From positions 1,798,001 through 1,862,000 of the forward strand of contig NZ_OW712331.1 of the NCBI RefSeq assembly GCF_940677205.1: DNA of 64,000 bases. The letters run 5' to 3'. This stretch comes from [Clostridium] colinum (GTDB lineage Bacteria; Bacillota; Clostridia; Lachnospirales; CAG-274). Positions 1-8,716 of the stretch are shown in pieces (the stretch's first letter is position 1; each line of letters begins with the position of its first letter). The notes under the pieces are model-generated. The model was not told the origin of the DNA. It saw nothing but the letters and a program-made list of their open reading frames with translations, and did no database searches. A program made the translations under genes and the position numbers.

Positions 1-233
1 ACAGGAGCTATTAAATTACATAATAAATCTAATGCTCCAGATGCTCTTAATACACCAACTGCTACCATAAGTCCAACAAGAGTTGGAGCTATTTTAAAAA
101 CTGTTTTAAAGCCTTCTTCTGCTCCGTCTACAAAAGCATCATATACGTTTGTCTTTTTAGAATATCCATAAAATAATATGTAAATTAAAACAAGTGGAAT
201 CATTAAATCTGATAATAATAACATAAATTTCAT
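1..233 (-). CDS. spmB: Spore maturation protein B (SpmB), 3' end outside window
   Basis: Only the first 77 codons are in the window. The reading frame starts MKFMLLLSDLMIPLV and continues through DAFVDGAEEGFKTVFKIAP, a typical SpmB N-terminus with a membrane helix followed by the nucleoside-recognition (Gate) domain. The start ATG overlaps the spmA stop as ATGA and is preceded by AAAGGTGG, so the two genes are translationally coupled. In Bacillus, SpmA and SpmB act together during spore core dehydration. The C-terminus cannot be judged. Confidence 0.9.
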   Translation of the reverse strand, partial: MKFMLLLSDLMIPLVLIYILFYGYSKKTNVYDAFVDGAEEGFKTVFKIAPTLVGLMVAVGVLRASGALDLLCNLIAP

Positions 234-811
234 CTGTATTTCCACCTTTCTATAATTCTTATAACAGCAATACCAACAATAGTAGAAACTAAAGTAGCAA
301 AAAGCCCTGGTGCTATTATTTCAGATGGATTTTGAGAATTAAACTGAGACCTATAAGCTACTATATTTACAGATATTATTTGTAAGCTAGACATATTAAA
401 TACTAAAAACATACACATAGCTCTGCTAGCCTCATCTTTTTTCTTATTGATAGTTTGTAGGCTTTCCATAGCTTTTATTCCTGCTGGTGTAGCTGCCCAA
501 CCAAGGCCTAAAATATTTGCTATAACATTTGTAGATATATAATCTAAAGATTTATGATTTTTTGGTACATCTGGAAAAAGGTAGGATAAAAATGGACGCA
601 TCTTTTTGCTTAAATGCTTTATAAGCCCCGACCTTTCTGCTATTTCCATCATTCCAGACCACATAGCTATAATACCCATCATAGTTATACAAATAGTAAT
701 AGCCTCTTTAGACGAGTCTAAAATAGCTTGTGTTATGTTTTGCATATTTCCAGTAAACGATGCAACAACAACACCAATTAAAATCATACCACCCCATAAA
801 TAATTAAGCAT
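230..811 (-). CDS. spmA: Spore maturation protein A (SpmA)
   Basis: A 193-residue integral membrane protein of the nucleoside-recognition (Gate) family. Hydrophobic segments lie near residues 3-22, 36-52, 93-110 and 160-185. Between them are the charged stretch with EIAERSGL and the conserved GLGWAATPAGIKAM region. Length and order match SpmA of Clostridia and Bacillus, where it is needed for normal spore core dehydration and heat resistance. AAGGA sits about 8 nt before the ATG. The gene overlaps spmB by 4 nt and forms a two-gene sporulation unit. No convincing sporulation sigma-factor promoter was identified in the 150 bp before it. Confidence 0.92.
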   Translation of the reverse strand: MLNYLWGGMILIGVVVASFTGNMQNITQAILDSSKEAITICITMMGIIAMWSGMMEIAERSGLIKHLSKKMRPFLSYLFPDVPKNHKSLDYISTNVIANILGLGWAATPAGIKAMESLQTINKKKDEASRAMCMFLVFNMSSLQIISVNIVAYRSQFNSQNPSEIIAPGLFATLVSTIVGIAVIRIIERWKYR

Positions 812-962
812 ACTCCCTGTCCTTTCTTTGTTTTATATAATAATACTCATAAAAAAACAAAAAAATTACTTAAATTTATACTTTTTAAAATTATTTAATT
901 AGATATACTTTTTATTTTACTATTTTTATATTTTAAAATTTCTATAAATAGTACTAATATAT

Positions 963-2300
963 TTATAAAACTTCATTTATAGATTTTAAACATCTCTGGA
1001 TAGCTAAATCTATTTCATCTTTTGTAATATTAAGAGGTGGGTTAAAATATAATACATTCCCTAATGGTCTTAATAATAAACCATTTTTTAGGGCTTTTTT
1101 GTATATTTCATATCCTATACGTAAATTTTTATCAAATTCTATTTTTTTCTGCTTATCTTCCACTAGCTCTACTGCATTAATTAAACCAATATTTCTTATT
1201 TCACCAACATTTTTATGCTCTATTAATTTTTCATTAAGTTTGCTATTTAAATAAATAGCTGTTTTATTAGCCTTTTCAATAATATTTTCTTGTTTTAAAA
1301 TATCTAAAACTGCAATACCCGCAGTACAAGCTAATGGATTACCACTATAAGTATGGCTATGCATAAATGCTTTACCTTTAATATAATCATCATAAAAGGC
1401 CTCATATATTTTATCGTTTGTAACAGTAAGAGCCATTGGCAAATACCCTCCTGTTAGGCTTTTAGATAAACATACTATATCGGGTACAACATTACAATGG
1501 TCCATAGCAAACATTTTGCCTGTTCTTCCAAATCCTGTAGCTATTTCATCTAAAATTAATAAAACTTCATATTCATCACAAATTTTTCTTAATTTTTGTA
1601 TATAAAGAGGTGGATATATTCTCATTCCTGCGCTTCCTTGTAATAGTGGTTCTATTACTATTGCTGCCACTTTCTCTCCATAAATTTCAAACTGTTTTTC
1701 TGCCATTTCAAAACATTCACAGTTGCAATTATCTCTATTTTTATCATATTTACACCTATAACAATCGGGAGCTTCTATATTTATAACGTCCATAAGCATA
1801 GGCTTATAAATTTTTTTATATAAATCTATGCTACTAACGGCTAAAGCTCCAATAGTTTCTCCGTGGTATCCGTTAGAAAAACACATAAATTGTCTTTTAT
1901 CTTTATTCCCTGTTTGATAATGATATTGAAAGGCTAACTTTAAAGCACATTCAATAGAACTAGATCCATTGTCTGAAAATATAAATTTTGTTAGCTCTTT
2001 AGGCAATACTTCTGTTAATTTTTCACACAGAGTTATTGCTGGTTTATGGGAAAAATTTGCAAAAATAACATGCTCTAGCTTGTCTAATTGATTTTTTATT
2101 GCATTGTTTATTGTTTCATTGCAATGCCCCAAAAGGTTACACCACCAGGAGCTTATAATATCTATATATTCTTTACCACAATTGTCATATATATATACCC
2201 CTTTTGCATATTCTACAATTATAGGTGGCAACTCTTCATAATCTTTCATTTGAGAACAAGGGTGCCATATATGTTTTAAATCTTTTTCTTGTAAATTCAT
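963..2300 (-). CDS. bioA: Adenosylmethionine-8-amino-7-oxononanoate aminotransferase
   Basis: A PLP-dependent class III aminotransferase of 445 residues that converts 7-keto-8-aminopelargonate to 7,8-diaminopelargonate using SAM as amino donor. Visible marks are the N-terminal HIWHPCSQMKDY, the SSWWCNLLGH segment, the GYHGETIGALAV block, the DEIATGFGRTGK block (Asp binds the PLP ring nitrogen) and the Lys of SLSKSLTGGYLP, which should form the Schiff base. I place the start at MNLQEKD. AGGTGAG lies 5 nt before this ATG and overlaps the bioD stop, whereas the upstream in-frame ATG lies inside bioD without its own site. It is the last gene of the bioYBDA operon. Confidence 0.95.
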   Translation of the reverse strand: MNLQEKDLKHIWHPCSQMKDYEELPPIIVEYAKGVYIYDNCGKEYIDIISSWWCNLLGHCNETINNAIKNQLDKLEHVIFANFSHKPAITLCEKLTEVLPKELTKFIFSDNGSSSIECALKLAFQYHYQTGNKDKRQFMCFSNGYHGETIGALAVSSIDLYKKIYKPMLMDVINIEAPDCYRCKYDKNRDNCNCECFEMAEKQFEIYGEKVAAIVIEPLLQGSAGMRIYPPLYIQKLRKICDEYEVLLILDEIATGFGRTGKMFAMDHCNVVPDIVCLSKSLTGGYLPMALTVTNDKIYEAFYDDYIKGKAFMHSHTYSGNPLACTAGIAVLDILKQENIIEKANKTAIYLNSKLNEKLIEHKNVGEIRNIGLINAVELVEDKQKKIEFDKNLRIGYEIYKKALKNGLLLRPLGNVLYFNPPLNITKDEIDLAIQRCLKSINEVL

Positions 2301-2304
2301 AAAC

Positions 2305-2958
2305 TCACCTAAAATCACTTAAAATATTTATATTTTTATCATTATGTCCAACTTTAGCTATTATTGGTACGCTAGTTGTATTATATATTAAGTTTATATT
2401 GTCATTATGCATAATTATATCTTTATAGTTGTTAAAAATAATACCTTTTATATTTATATTTTTAGATTTTATATATTCTATAGTAAGCAAAGTAAAATTA
2501 ATAGTTCCAAGCCCTGCATCTGCCACTATAATAACATCTAAACCTAACATATTTATAATATTTTCTAAAAATAACTTTTCACTGTTATTATAAATTATCG
2601 GACATACTATGCCTCCACTTCCTTCAACAATGGTATATTCAAATTTATTTTTTATGTTATTAAAATCATACAATATTTTATTTTTATCAATTGTTTTATT
2701 TTCCATTTTACTAGCAAGATGTGGAGAAACAGGGTTTGTAAATATATAAGACCCCATACTATTTATATTTTGGCTAATTTGTGAAAAACTTTTTACATAT
2801 CCAATATCACTACTATAAATACTATCTGCTCCACTTAAAACTGGCTTGTAATATCCAACATTAACACCTTGTTCTTTTAATTTTTTTACTAATAATCCAC
2901 ATATGTATGTTTTACCTACGTCTGTTCCAGTTCCTGTTACAAAAATTGCTTTATTCAT
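2305..2958 (-). CDS. bioD: Dethiobiotin synthetase
   Basis: An ATP-dependent carboxylase of 217 residues that closes the ureido ring of dethiobiotin from diaminopelargonate and CO2. The N-terminal P-loop GTGTDVGKT and the VEGSGGI motif are characteristic of BioD. It overlaps bioB by 8 nt at its start. Its stop codon is embedded in the bioA ribosome binding site, so the bio genes are tightly coupled. The C-terminal third is short and divergent but the length is near normal for the family. Confidence 0.94.
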   Translation of the reverse strand: MNKAIFVTGTGTDVGKTYICGLLVKKLKEQGVNVGYYKPVLSGADSIYSSDIGYVKSFSQISQNINSMGSYIFTNPVSPHLASKMENKTIDKNKILYDFNNIKNKFEYTIVEGSGGIVCPIIYNNSEKLFLENIINMLGLDVIIVADAGLGTINFTLLTIEYIKSKNINIKGIIFNNYKDIIMHNDNINLIYNTTSVPIIAKVGHNDKNINILSDFR

Positions 2959-3919
2959 CTTTAATACCTATTTTATATCCTAATTTTTCTATCATATTAA
3001 TATCAAAATCTATTGTTGTTCCTACTGTTGTTAATAAATCACCAGATACAGTAGCATTAGCGCCAGATAAAAAGCATTTTTCACCTTTATCTTCTAAAAG
3101 AATTCTACCGCCTGCCAATCTAATATATGCATCTGGATTAACAAACCTAAATATAGCTACAAATCTTCTTATTTCATCTTGTGTAAGCTTAGCATTGTTT
3201 TCATAAGGCGTATTTTTAATAGGATTTAACATATTTACAGGTATAGATTTTACTTCTAAATCTCTTAATGTAAATGCTGTATTTATTCTGTCTTCAAAAG
3301 ATTCTCCAAGACCTAATATTACCCCACTACACACACTAAACCCTAATTTTTTAGCCTCTTCTATAGTTTTAATTTTGTCATCAAAAGTATGAGTAGTACA
3401 TACATTAGGAAAATATTCTCTTGATGTTTCTATATTGTTATGTATCCTTGTTATGCCTGCTTCTTTTAGCTTTATTAATTGCTCTCTATCTAATAAGCCT
3501 AAAGATACACAAGTTTTTAATTTTGTTTCTTGTTTAACTCTTTTCATAGCGCTACATATTCTTTCTAGCTCAAAGCTAGTTGGTTTTCTGCCAGAATTAA
3601 CAGTTGAATATCTTAAAACACCTTTTTCACTGTTATATTTAGCATCTTTTAATATTTCCTCTTCAGATAAAATAGAATATGTTGATATCCCTGTGTTATA
3701 ATGTGAAGATTGTGCACAAAATTTACAATTTTCAGAACAATTTCCACTTTTAGCGTTTATTATTGTACACATATCAAAAAAGTTTTCAACAAAATGTTCT
3801 CTTATTTGGTTAGCACATTTACACAATATTTCTAAATCTACATCTAATAACTTAAAAGCTTCTTCTTTTTTTATCTTATATCCACTAATAATATCATTTT
3901 TTAACTTTTCAACATTCAT
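2951..3919 (-). CDS. bioB: Biotin synthase (radical SAM)
   Basis: A radical-SAM enzyme of 322 residues that inserts sulfur into dethiobiotin. The radical-SAM cluster motif is CSENCKFC near residues 57-64. Other family blocks are YSTVNSGRKP, HNNIETSREYF, the GVILGLGES block and the final ANATVSGDLLTTVG. The length is normal. It is the second gene of the operon, 26 bp after bioY and overlapping bioD by 8 nt. Confidence 0.96.
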   Translation of the reverse strand: MNVEKLKNDIISGYKIKKEEAFKLLDVDLEILCKCANQIREHFVENFFDMCTIINAKSGNCSENCKFCAQSSHYNTGISTYSILSEEEILKDAKYNSEKGVLRYSTVNSGRKPTSFELERICSAMKRVKQETKLKTCVSLGLLDREQLIKLKEAGITRIHNNIETSREYFPNVCTTHTFDDKIKTIEEAKKLGFSVCSGVILGLGESFEDRINTAFTLRDLEVKSIPVNMLNPIKNTPYENNAKLTQDEIRRFVAIFRFVNPDAYIRLAGGRILLEDKGEKCFLSGANATVSGDLLTTVGTTIDFDINMIEKLGYKIGIKDE

Positions 3920-3945
3920 ATAACTAATCTTTACTCCTTTAATTT

Positions 3946-4488
3946 TTAAAAATTAATAAATTTCTTTAATCTTTTACCTAAAATAGCACTTAATATACAT
4001 AATAATATATCTCCAGGTACAGATAATATAAATCCATATAAAAATAATGTCCAAATAGTCATTTCTATGTTTAAAACAAATTTACTTATAAAATAATAAT
4101 AAATTAATCCAAATGTATAAACTATAATAAGTCCTACAAATGATGCAAATAATATGCTTTTAAAAGTAAACTCTTTATTTTTATTTAAAATAAATCCTGT
4201 AAAAAATGTTCCAACTAAAAATCCAATTATATAACCAAACGTAGGCTTTAACACATACACAACTCCTCCTCCTTGGGTAAAAACTGGTACTCCAATAAGC
4301 CCTAAAATAATATAAGCTAAAACACTTAAGCTACCTAGCTTAGGACCTAACAATATACCTGCTAATGTTGTAAATAAAAATTGTAATGTAAATGGTATGT
4401 ATGGTATAGGTATTTTTATAAATGCTCCTACTATAATTAATACTGTAAAAAGTGAAGTTAAACATATTTCTTTTGTTTTTAATGTCAT
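3946..4488 (-). CDS. bioY: Biotin ECF-transporter substrate-binding subunit BioY
   Basis: A 180-residue membrane protein with about six helices, the S component for biotin uptake. The PIPYIPFTLQFLF stretch, LLGPKLGSLSVLAYI, and the GGGVVYVLKPTFGYIIGF segment are BioY signatures. An upstream in-frame ATG would add 24 residues. I prefer the ATG giving MTLKTKEICL because AAAGGA lies 7 nt before it. It is the first gene of the operon and probably works with ECF A/T components encoded elsewhere. The mRNA leader before it is about 220 nt, and I recognise no known riboswitch there. Confidence 0.93.
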   Translation of the reverse strand: MTLKTKEICLTSLFTVLIIVGAFIKIPIPYIPFTLQFLFTTLAGILLGPKLGSLSVLAYIILGLIGVPVFTQGGGVVYVLKPTFGYIIGFLVGTFFTGFILNKNKEFTFKSILFASFVGLIIVYTFGLIYYYFISKFVLNIEMTIWTLFLYGFILSVPGDILLCILSAILGKRLKKFINF

Positions 4489-4693
4489 AATAAATCCTTT
4501 CTTATCTCTAAAATACAATCTAAAATATTTACCACTAAATATAAAAATAAAATTTATCAAGGTAATTTTATTAATAGGTTATAACTTTAGATAATGCCTT
4601 TAAGGTTATCTATGCTCTATACCCCAACTATTTTTAAATACCTAAAATTTAATATTTAATATACTTAATCATAAATTAATTGTAACAATAAAA

Positions 4694-4739
4694 AAACATA
4701 TTGTAAACCATTAATATTTTATTAGTTTACAATATGTTT
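4694..4739 (-). promoter_or_regulatory. BirA-type bio operator, also able to act as uxu terminator
   Basis: A perfect inverted repeat with 15-bp arms (4694-4708 and 4725-4739). Inside it is TTGTAAACC-N14-AGTTTACAA (4701-4732), one base off the known BirA operator consensus TTGTAAACC-N14/15-GGTTTACAA. It overlaps the spacer and -10 of the bio promoter, as expected for repression by biotinyl-BirA. On the minus strand the full repeat is followed by a T7 run (about 4688-4696), so a transcript reading through from uxuA could form an intrinsic terminator here. Confidence 0.72.
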
Positions 4740-4744
4740 GTCAA
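4716..4744 (-). promoter_or_regulatory. Promoter of the bioYBDA operon
   Basis: On the minus strand there is a perfect -35 TTGACA (4739-4744), a 17-nt spacer and a -10 TAAAAT (4716-4721). The -35 box lies only 7 bp past the uxuA stop. Transcription would start near 4709, leaving a leader of about 220 nt before bioY. Confidence 0.75.
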
Positions 4745-4750
4745 GTAAAT

Positions 4751-5794
4751 TTAATTATATTTTAACTTTTCTAATGTTTCCCAAATACCTAACATATACA
4801 TAGCTCCAAGTGCTCTATCATATAATCCATATCCAGGTTTACCAGTTTCACCCCAAATCATACGTCCGTGGTCTGGTCTTATATATCCTTTAAAATCAAT
4901 TTCTTTATAGGCTTTTAACATTTCAACAACATCTAAAGACCCACAGCTAGATAAATGTGCACTTTCTTCAAATGAACCATCTTCTAAAATTTTAATGTTT
5001 CTTATATGTGCAAAATGTATACGTCCCATTTTACCAAATTTTCTTATAAGCCTTGGCATATCGTTAATTTTAGAACAACCAAGGCTTCCACTACATAGGC
5101 TTAATCCGTGGTGTTTATCATCATATAAGCTTAAAAATCTTTCAATGTTTTCTTCATTAGTGATAATTCGAGGTATACCAAATATTGACCAAGGTGGGTC
5201 ATCTGGGTGTATGCCCATATTAACATCACACTCTATAGCTGTTGGCATAATTTCTTTAATAAAGTATTCAAGGTTAGCCCATAATCCTTCTTCTCCTTGA
5301 GCTTTATAAGCCTCTATAAGCTCTGTTATCTCATCAACATTATATGAAGAATCCCAACCTGGAAGTGTTAACTTAGTTGGGTCCATTTTATCAACATCTT
5401 CTTTATAATATACAAGCGCGTTAGACCCATCTGGTAATGGTTGGTCAAGGCGAGAACGAGTCCAATCAAATACAGGCATAAAATTATAACAAATACACTT
5501 TATACCAGCGCTAGCTAAACGTCTTATGTTTTCTTTATAATTATCTATATATTGTTGATAATTACCTCTTTTTAGTTTTATATCTTCGTGTACTGGCACA
5601 CTTTCTATAACTTCAAGTTCAAGCCCTTTATCTTCCACCATTTTTTTAAGCTCTAATATTTTTTCCATTGGCCAAACTTCGCCAACTGGAACATCATATA
5701 TAGCAGATACTACACCAGTCATACCAGGTATTTGTCTTATATATTCTAGCGTTACTGGGTCATCTTTGCCATACCACCTAAACGTCATTTTCAT
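4751..5794 (-). CDS. uxuA: D-mannonate dehydratase
   Basis: A 347-residue enzyme that converts D-mannonate to 2-keto-3-deoxygluconate. Visible family blocks are MTFRWYG at the N-terminus, CICYNFMPVFDWTRS, GIHPDDPPW, the CSGSLG segment and FKGYIRPDHGRMIWGE; the His, Asp and Cys residues there form the metal site of UxuA. Five upstream in-frame codons (MGDEN) overlap the GGGAGA ribosome binding site, so I start at MKMTFRW. It is the last gene of the glucuronate operon. Confidence 0.95.
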   Translation of the reverse strand: MKMTFRWYGKDDPVTLEYIRQIPGMTGVVSAIYDVPVGEVWPMEKILELKKMVEDKGLELEVIESVPVHEDIKLKRGNYQQYIDNYKENIRRLASAGIKCICYNFMPVFDWTRSRLDQPLPDGSNALVYYKEDVDKMDPTKLTLPGWDSSYNVDEITELIEAYKAQGEEGLWANLEYFIKEIMPTAIECDVNMGIHPDDPPWSIFGIPRIITNEENIERFLSLYDDKHHGLSLCSGSLGCSKINDMPRLIRKFGKMGRIHFAHIRNIKILEDGSFEESAHLSSCGSLDVVEMLKAYKEIDFKGYIRPDHGRMIWGETGKPGYGLYDRALGAMYMLGIWETLEKLKYN

Positions 5795-5838
5795 ATTTTC
5801 ATCTCCCATTTTATAAAATTATATTTAATTTTAAATTA

Positions 5839-6870
5839 TTATCTTTTTACTGTTTTTAGTCCATCATTTACTAAAGAGTTAATTGCCTCTTCGTCTATAA
5901 CATTTATATCTCCTGTTATAGAATGTTTTAAAACACTAGCACAAGTTCCAAATTCTACTGTTTTTTCATCTTCTTTTTTACTTAAAATTCCGTGTAAAAT
6001 ACCCGCTGTAAAAGCATCTCCGGCTCCAACTCTATCTAAAATATCAAAAGTATATGTTTTAGATTTAAATAAATCTGTACCATTAAATAAATAACCTTCT
6101 AAAGTATTATTATTTACTGTATTTAAAACTCTTTTTGTAGATGCTACATATTTTAAATTAGGATACTTTTTTAATAGTTCTTTATATAAATCTTTTAAAT
6201 TTGTATCAAAATCTAAGCTATTGTTTTTAACTTCAAAGTTTAATATATTTACCATATCTAAATATCCTAAAAAACAATAGTCTATATGAGGTAAAATTTC
6301 TTCTAACACTTCTTTTGCCTCTTGTAAAGACCAAAGTTTAGCTCGATAGTTAGAGTCATAAGATACTTTTATGCCTTTTTTAGCACAATATTTTACCATA
6401 TTTATTACAATTTCTTTTAAATTTTCACTTAAAGCAGGGGTAATACCAGATAAATGTACTAAACTTACATTTTCTAATATTTTTTCTAAATTAAAATCTT
6501 CTTTATTAGCCATAGATATAGCAGAATATTTTCTGTCATATATAACTTCTGTACTTCTTAAGCCATAGCCCATTTCGGCATAATATACCCCTAATCTACC
6601 TTCACATTGTAAAATATCATTAGTGTCTATATTATATCCTCTAAGGTTGTTTATTACTTTATCTCCCAAATAATTGTTAGGTAATTTAGTTAAAAACTTT
6701 GTTTTATGCCCTAAAAGAGAAAGACTTATTATTACATTTGCTTCTCCACCAGAATATAATGCCTCAAAAGAATTTGCTTGTATTATTCGTTGATTATTAG
6801 GAGGTGTTAATCTTAACATTATCTCACCAAACCCTAATATACTTTTTGTATCTAAATTAGTTTTAGTCAA
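5839..6870 (-). CDS. kdgK: 2-keto-3-deoxygluconate kinase (PfkB family)
   Basis: A 343-residue ribokinase-family sugar kinase that phosphorylates 2-keto-3-deoxygluconate to KDPG. It has the N-terminal GFGEIMLRLTPP and YSGGEANV blocks and the PfkB signature DRVGAGDAFTAG, whose Asp is the catalytic base. Substrate assignment rests on its place between uxuA and the TRAP permease and on the KDPG aldolase upstream. Length is usual for KdgK. Confidence 0.92.
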   Translation of the reverse strand: MTKTNLDTKSILGFGEIMLRLTPPNNQRIIQANSFEALYSGGEANVIISLSLLGHKTKFLTKLPNNYLGDKVINNLRGYNIDTNDILQCEGRLGVYYAEMGYGLRSTEVIYDRKYSAISMANKEDFNLEKILENVSLVHLSGITPALSENLKEIVINMVKYCAKKGIKVSYDSNYRAKLWSLQEAKEVLEEILPHIDYCFLGYLDMVNILNFEVKNNSLDFDTNLKDLYKELLKKYPNLKYVASTKRVLNTVNNNTLEGYLFNGTDLFKSKTYTFDILDRVGAGDAFTAGILHGILSKKEDEKTVEFGTCASVLKHSITGDINVIDEEAINSLVNDGLKTVKR

Positions 6871-6928
6871 TTTTAAATCTCCTTTAAAATTTTTTAATAT
6901 CTTAAATTTATTCTAATTTACATATTTA

Positions 6929-8233
6929 TTAATATCCCATCAAAGTAGGTAACCACATAGATATTGCCGGTATATATGTTACTAATAGTAATACTATAAA
7001 TATAGCTATATAGTGTGGTAATAAATCTTTAAATACTTTTTCTAATTTTATATCGGCAACTTTTGCTCCAACAAATAATATGTTACCAACTGGTGGTGTA
7101 ATTGTACCTATACAAAGGTTAAATACTAACATTACACCAAATTGAATACTGCTCATACCTAATTTTTCACATATAGGTAAAAATATTGGTGTAAATATTA
7201 ATACTGCCGGAGTAATATCCATAAATGTTCCTACAAATAATAATGTTAAATTTATTATAAAAAGTATTATTATAGGATTATCTATTATACCTAAAAGAGT
7301 AGAAGATATAGCCTCTGGAATATTAGTAAAAGCCATTACCCACGCCATTATACTAGAAACACCTATTAAAAGTACGATAATACCAGTCATTTTAGCACTT
7401 TCTTTAAATATTTCATAAAGCTCTTTTAAATTTATAGTTTTATATATAAATAAGCTTAAAATTAAACTATATACAACAGCAACAACAGACCCTTCAGTAG
7501 CTGTAAAGATACCTTTTATTATACCCCCAATAACTATAACTATTAAAAATAAACTAGGTATAGCATCTAAACAAACTTTTAAGCCTTGAGAAAAAGAAAT
7601 TTTTTCACTACTTCTATATCCACGTTTTTTAGCTACAAAAAATGCAACTAACATACAAGAAAGACCCCATAATATACCAGGTATATAACCTCCCATAAAT
7701 AATGCGGCAACAGATGTTCCACCACTAACTAAAGAGTATGTAATTAAAACATTACTAGGAGGTATTAATAAGCCTGTAGGTGCAGTAGCTATATTAACTG
7801 CCGCCGAATAAGCCTCATCATAGCCTTCTTTCTTTTCTACTGGTCCTATTATTGACCCCATAGCTGATGCGGCCGCAACACCAGAGCCAGATATGGCTCC
7901 AAACATCATATTAGCAACTGAATTTGTATGAGCTAAACTTCCAGGCACTCTACCTGTTAACAATTTTGCAAAATCAATAAGCCTAATAGCTATGCCTCCA
8001 CGGTTCATAATATTCCCTGCTAATATAAAAAATGGAATTGCTATTAATGTAAACACTGAAATACCTGAAAATACTCTTTGTGCACCAGTTATAACAGTAG
8101 CTTCTACATTTAATATTGGTAATATTGCTAATATAGAAGAAACCCCTAAAGATACAGCTATAGGCACACCCATTAATAATAAAATTATTAATGTAATAGC
8201 TATTATAATTGCAGATAAAGTTGCTATATCCAT
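6929..8233 (-). CDS. dctM: TRAP transporter large permease (DctM family)
   Basis: A 434-residue membrane protein with about 11-12 helices. The conserved DctM blocks are AIPFFILAGNIMNRGG, GAISGSGVAAASAMGS, the TAPTGLLIPPSN loop and FMDITPAVLIFTPIFLP. It forms the ion-coupled channel of a TRAP transporter with the two proteins encoded just upstream. The operon context points to uronate (glucuronate) uptake; the substrate is inferred. Confidence 0.93.
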   Translation of the reverse strand: MDIATLSAIIIAITLIILLLMGVPIAVSLGVSSILAILPILNVEATVITGAQRVFSGISVFTLIAIPFFILAGNIMNRGGIAIRLIDFAKLLTGRVPGSLAHTNSVANMMFGAISGSGVAAASAMGSIIGPVEKKEGYDEAYSAAVNIATAPTGLLIPPSNVLITYSLVSGGTSVAALFMGGYIPGILWGLSCMLVAFFVAKKRGYRSSEKISFSQGLKVCLDAIPSLFLIVIVIGGIIKGIFTATEGSVVAVVYSLILSLFIYKTINLKELYEIFKESAKMTGIIVLLIGVSSIMAWVMAFTNIPEAISSTLLGIIDNPIIILFIINLTLLFVGTFMDITPAVLIFTPIFLPICEKLGMSSIQFGVMLVFNLCIGTITPPVGNILFVGAKVADIKLEKVFKDLLPHYIAIFIVLLLVTYIPAISMWLPTLMGY

Positions 8234-8716
8234 CTAATTCCCTCCCGACTTTAACTTATAAACTGATTCTGATATATTTAAAATATTATATATTAAAATT
8301 AATGCTCCTGTTATAGGTATAATAATATAAATATACCCCATTACTATTCCTAAAGATGCTGTTATTTGTGTCATAGTAAGATTTGTTATTTTTATACCAC
8401 CATATACTAATACTACTGCAGAAAAAATAAATATTATTATTTCAGTTATTATATCTAAATATATAGCTTTCACTCCAGTAATTTTATCTGCCAAAAATGA
8501 CATTCTCATATGTTCTTTTTTCCCAAAAACTAATGCGGAAGCTAATAAAGATAACCAGGTAAAAGAAAATATTAACAATTCTTCAGATACTGTACTAGGA
8601 GAATTAAATACATATCTTGTAATAATTTGATAAGACCCAACAATAGTTATAAATACAAATAGTAAAACACAAACTATCTCTAAAATCTTATCTAAAGTTT
8701 TTCTAAACTGTATCAT
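8234..8716 (-). CDS. dctQ: TRAP transporter small permease (DctQ family)
   Basis: A 160-residue protein with four predicted membrane helices, typical of DctQ. The TVSEELLIFSFTWLSLLASA segment is a family hallmark. It overlaps dctP by 4 nt and abuts dctM, so the three TRAP subunits are translated as a coupled block. Confidence 0.9.
   Translation of the reverse strand: MIQFRKTLDKILEIVCVLLFVFITIVGSYQIITRYVFNSPSTVSEELLIFSFTWLSLLASALVFGKKEHMRMSFLADKITGVKAIYLDIITEIIIFIFSAVVLVYGGIKITNLTMTQITASLGIVMGYIYIIIPITGALILIYNILNISESVYKLKSGGN

Noticed and set aside
4560-4700. Known riboswitch in the bioY leader
   Set aside because: No match to classes I know; regulation is better explained by the BirA-type site at the promoter.
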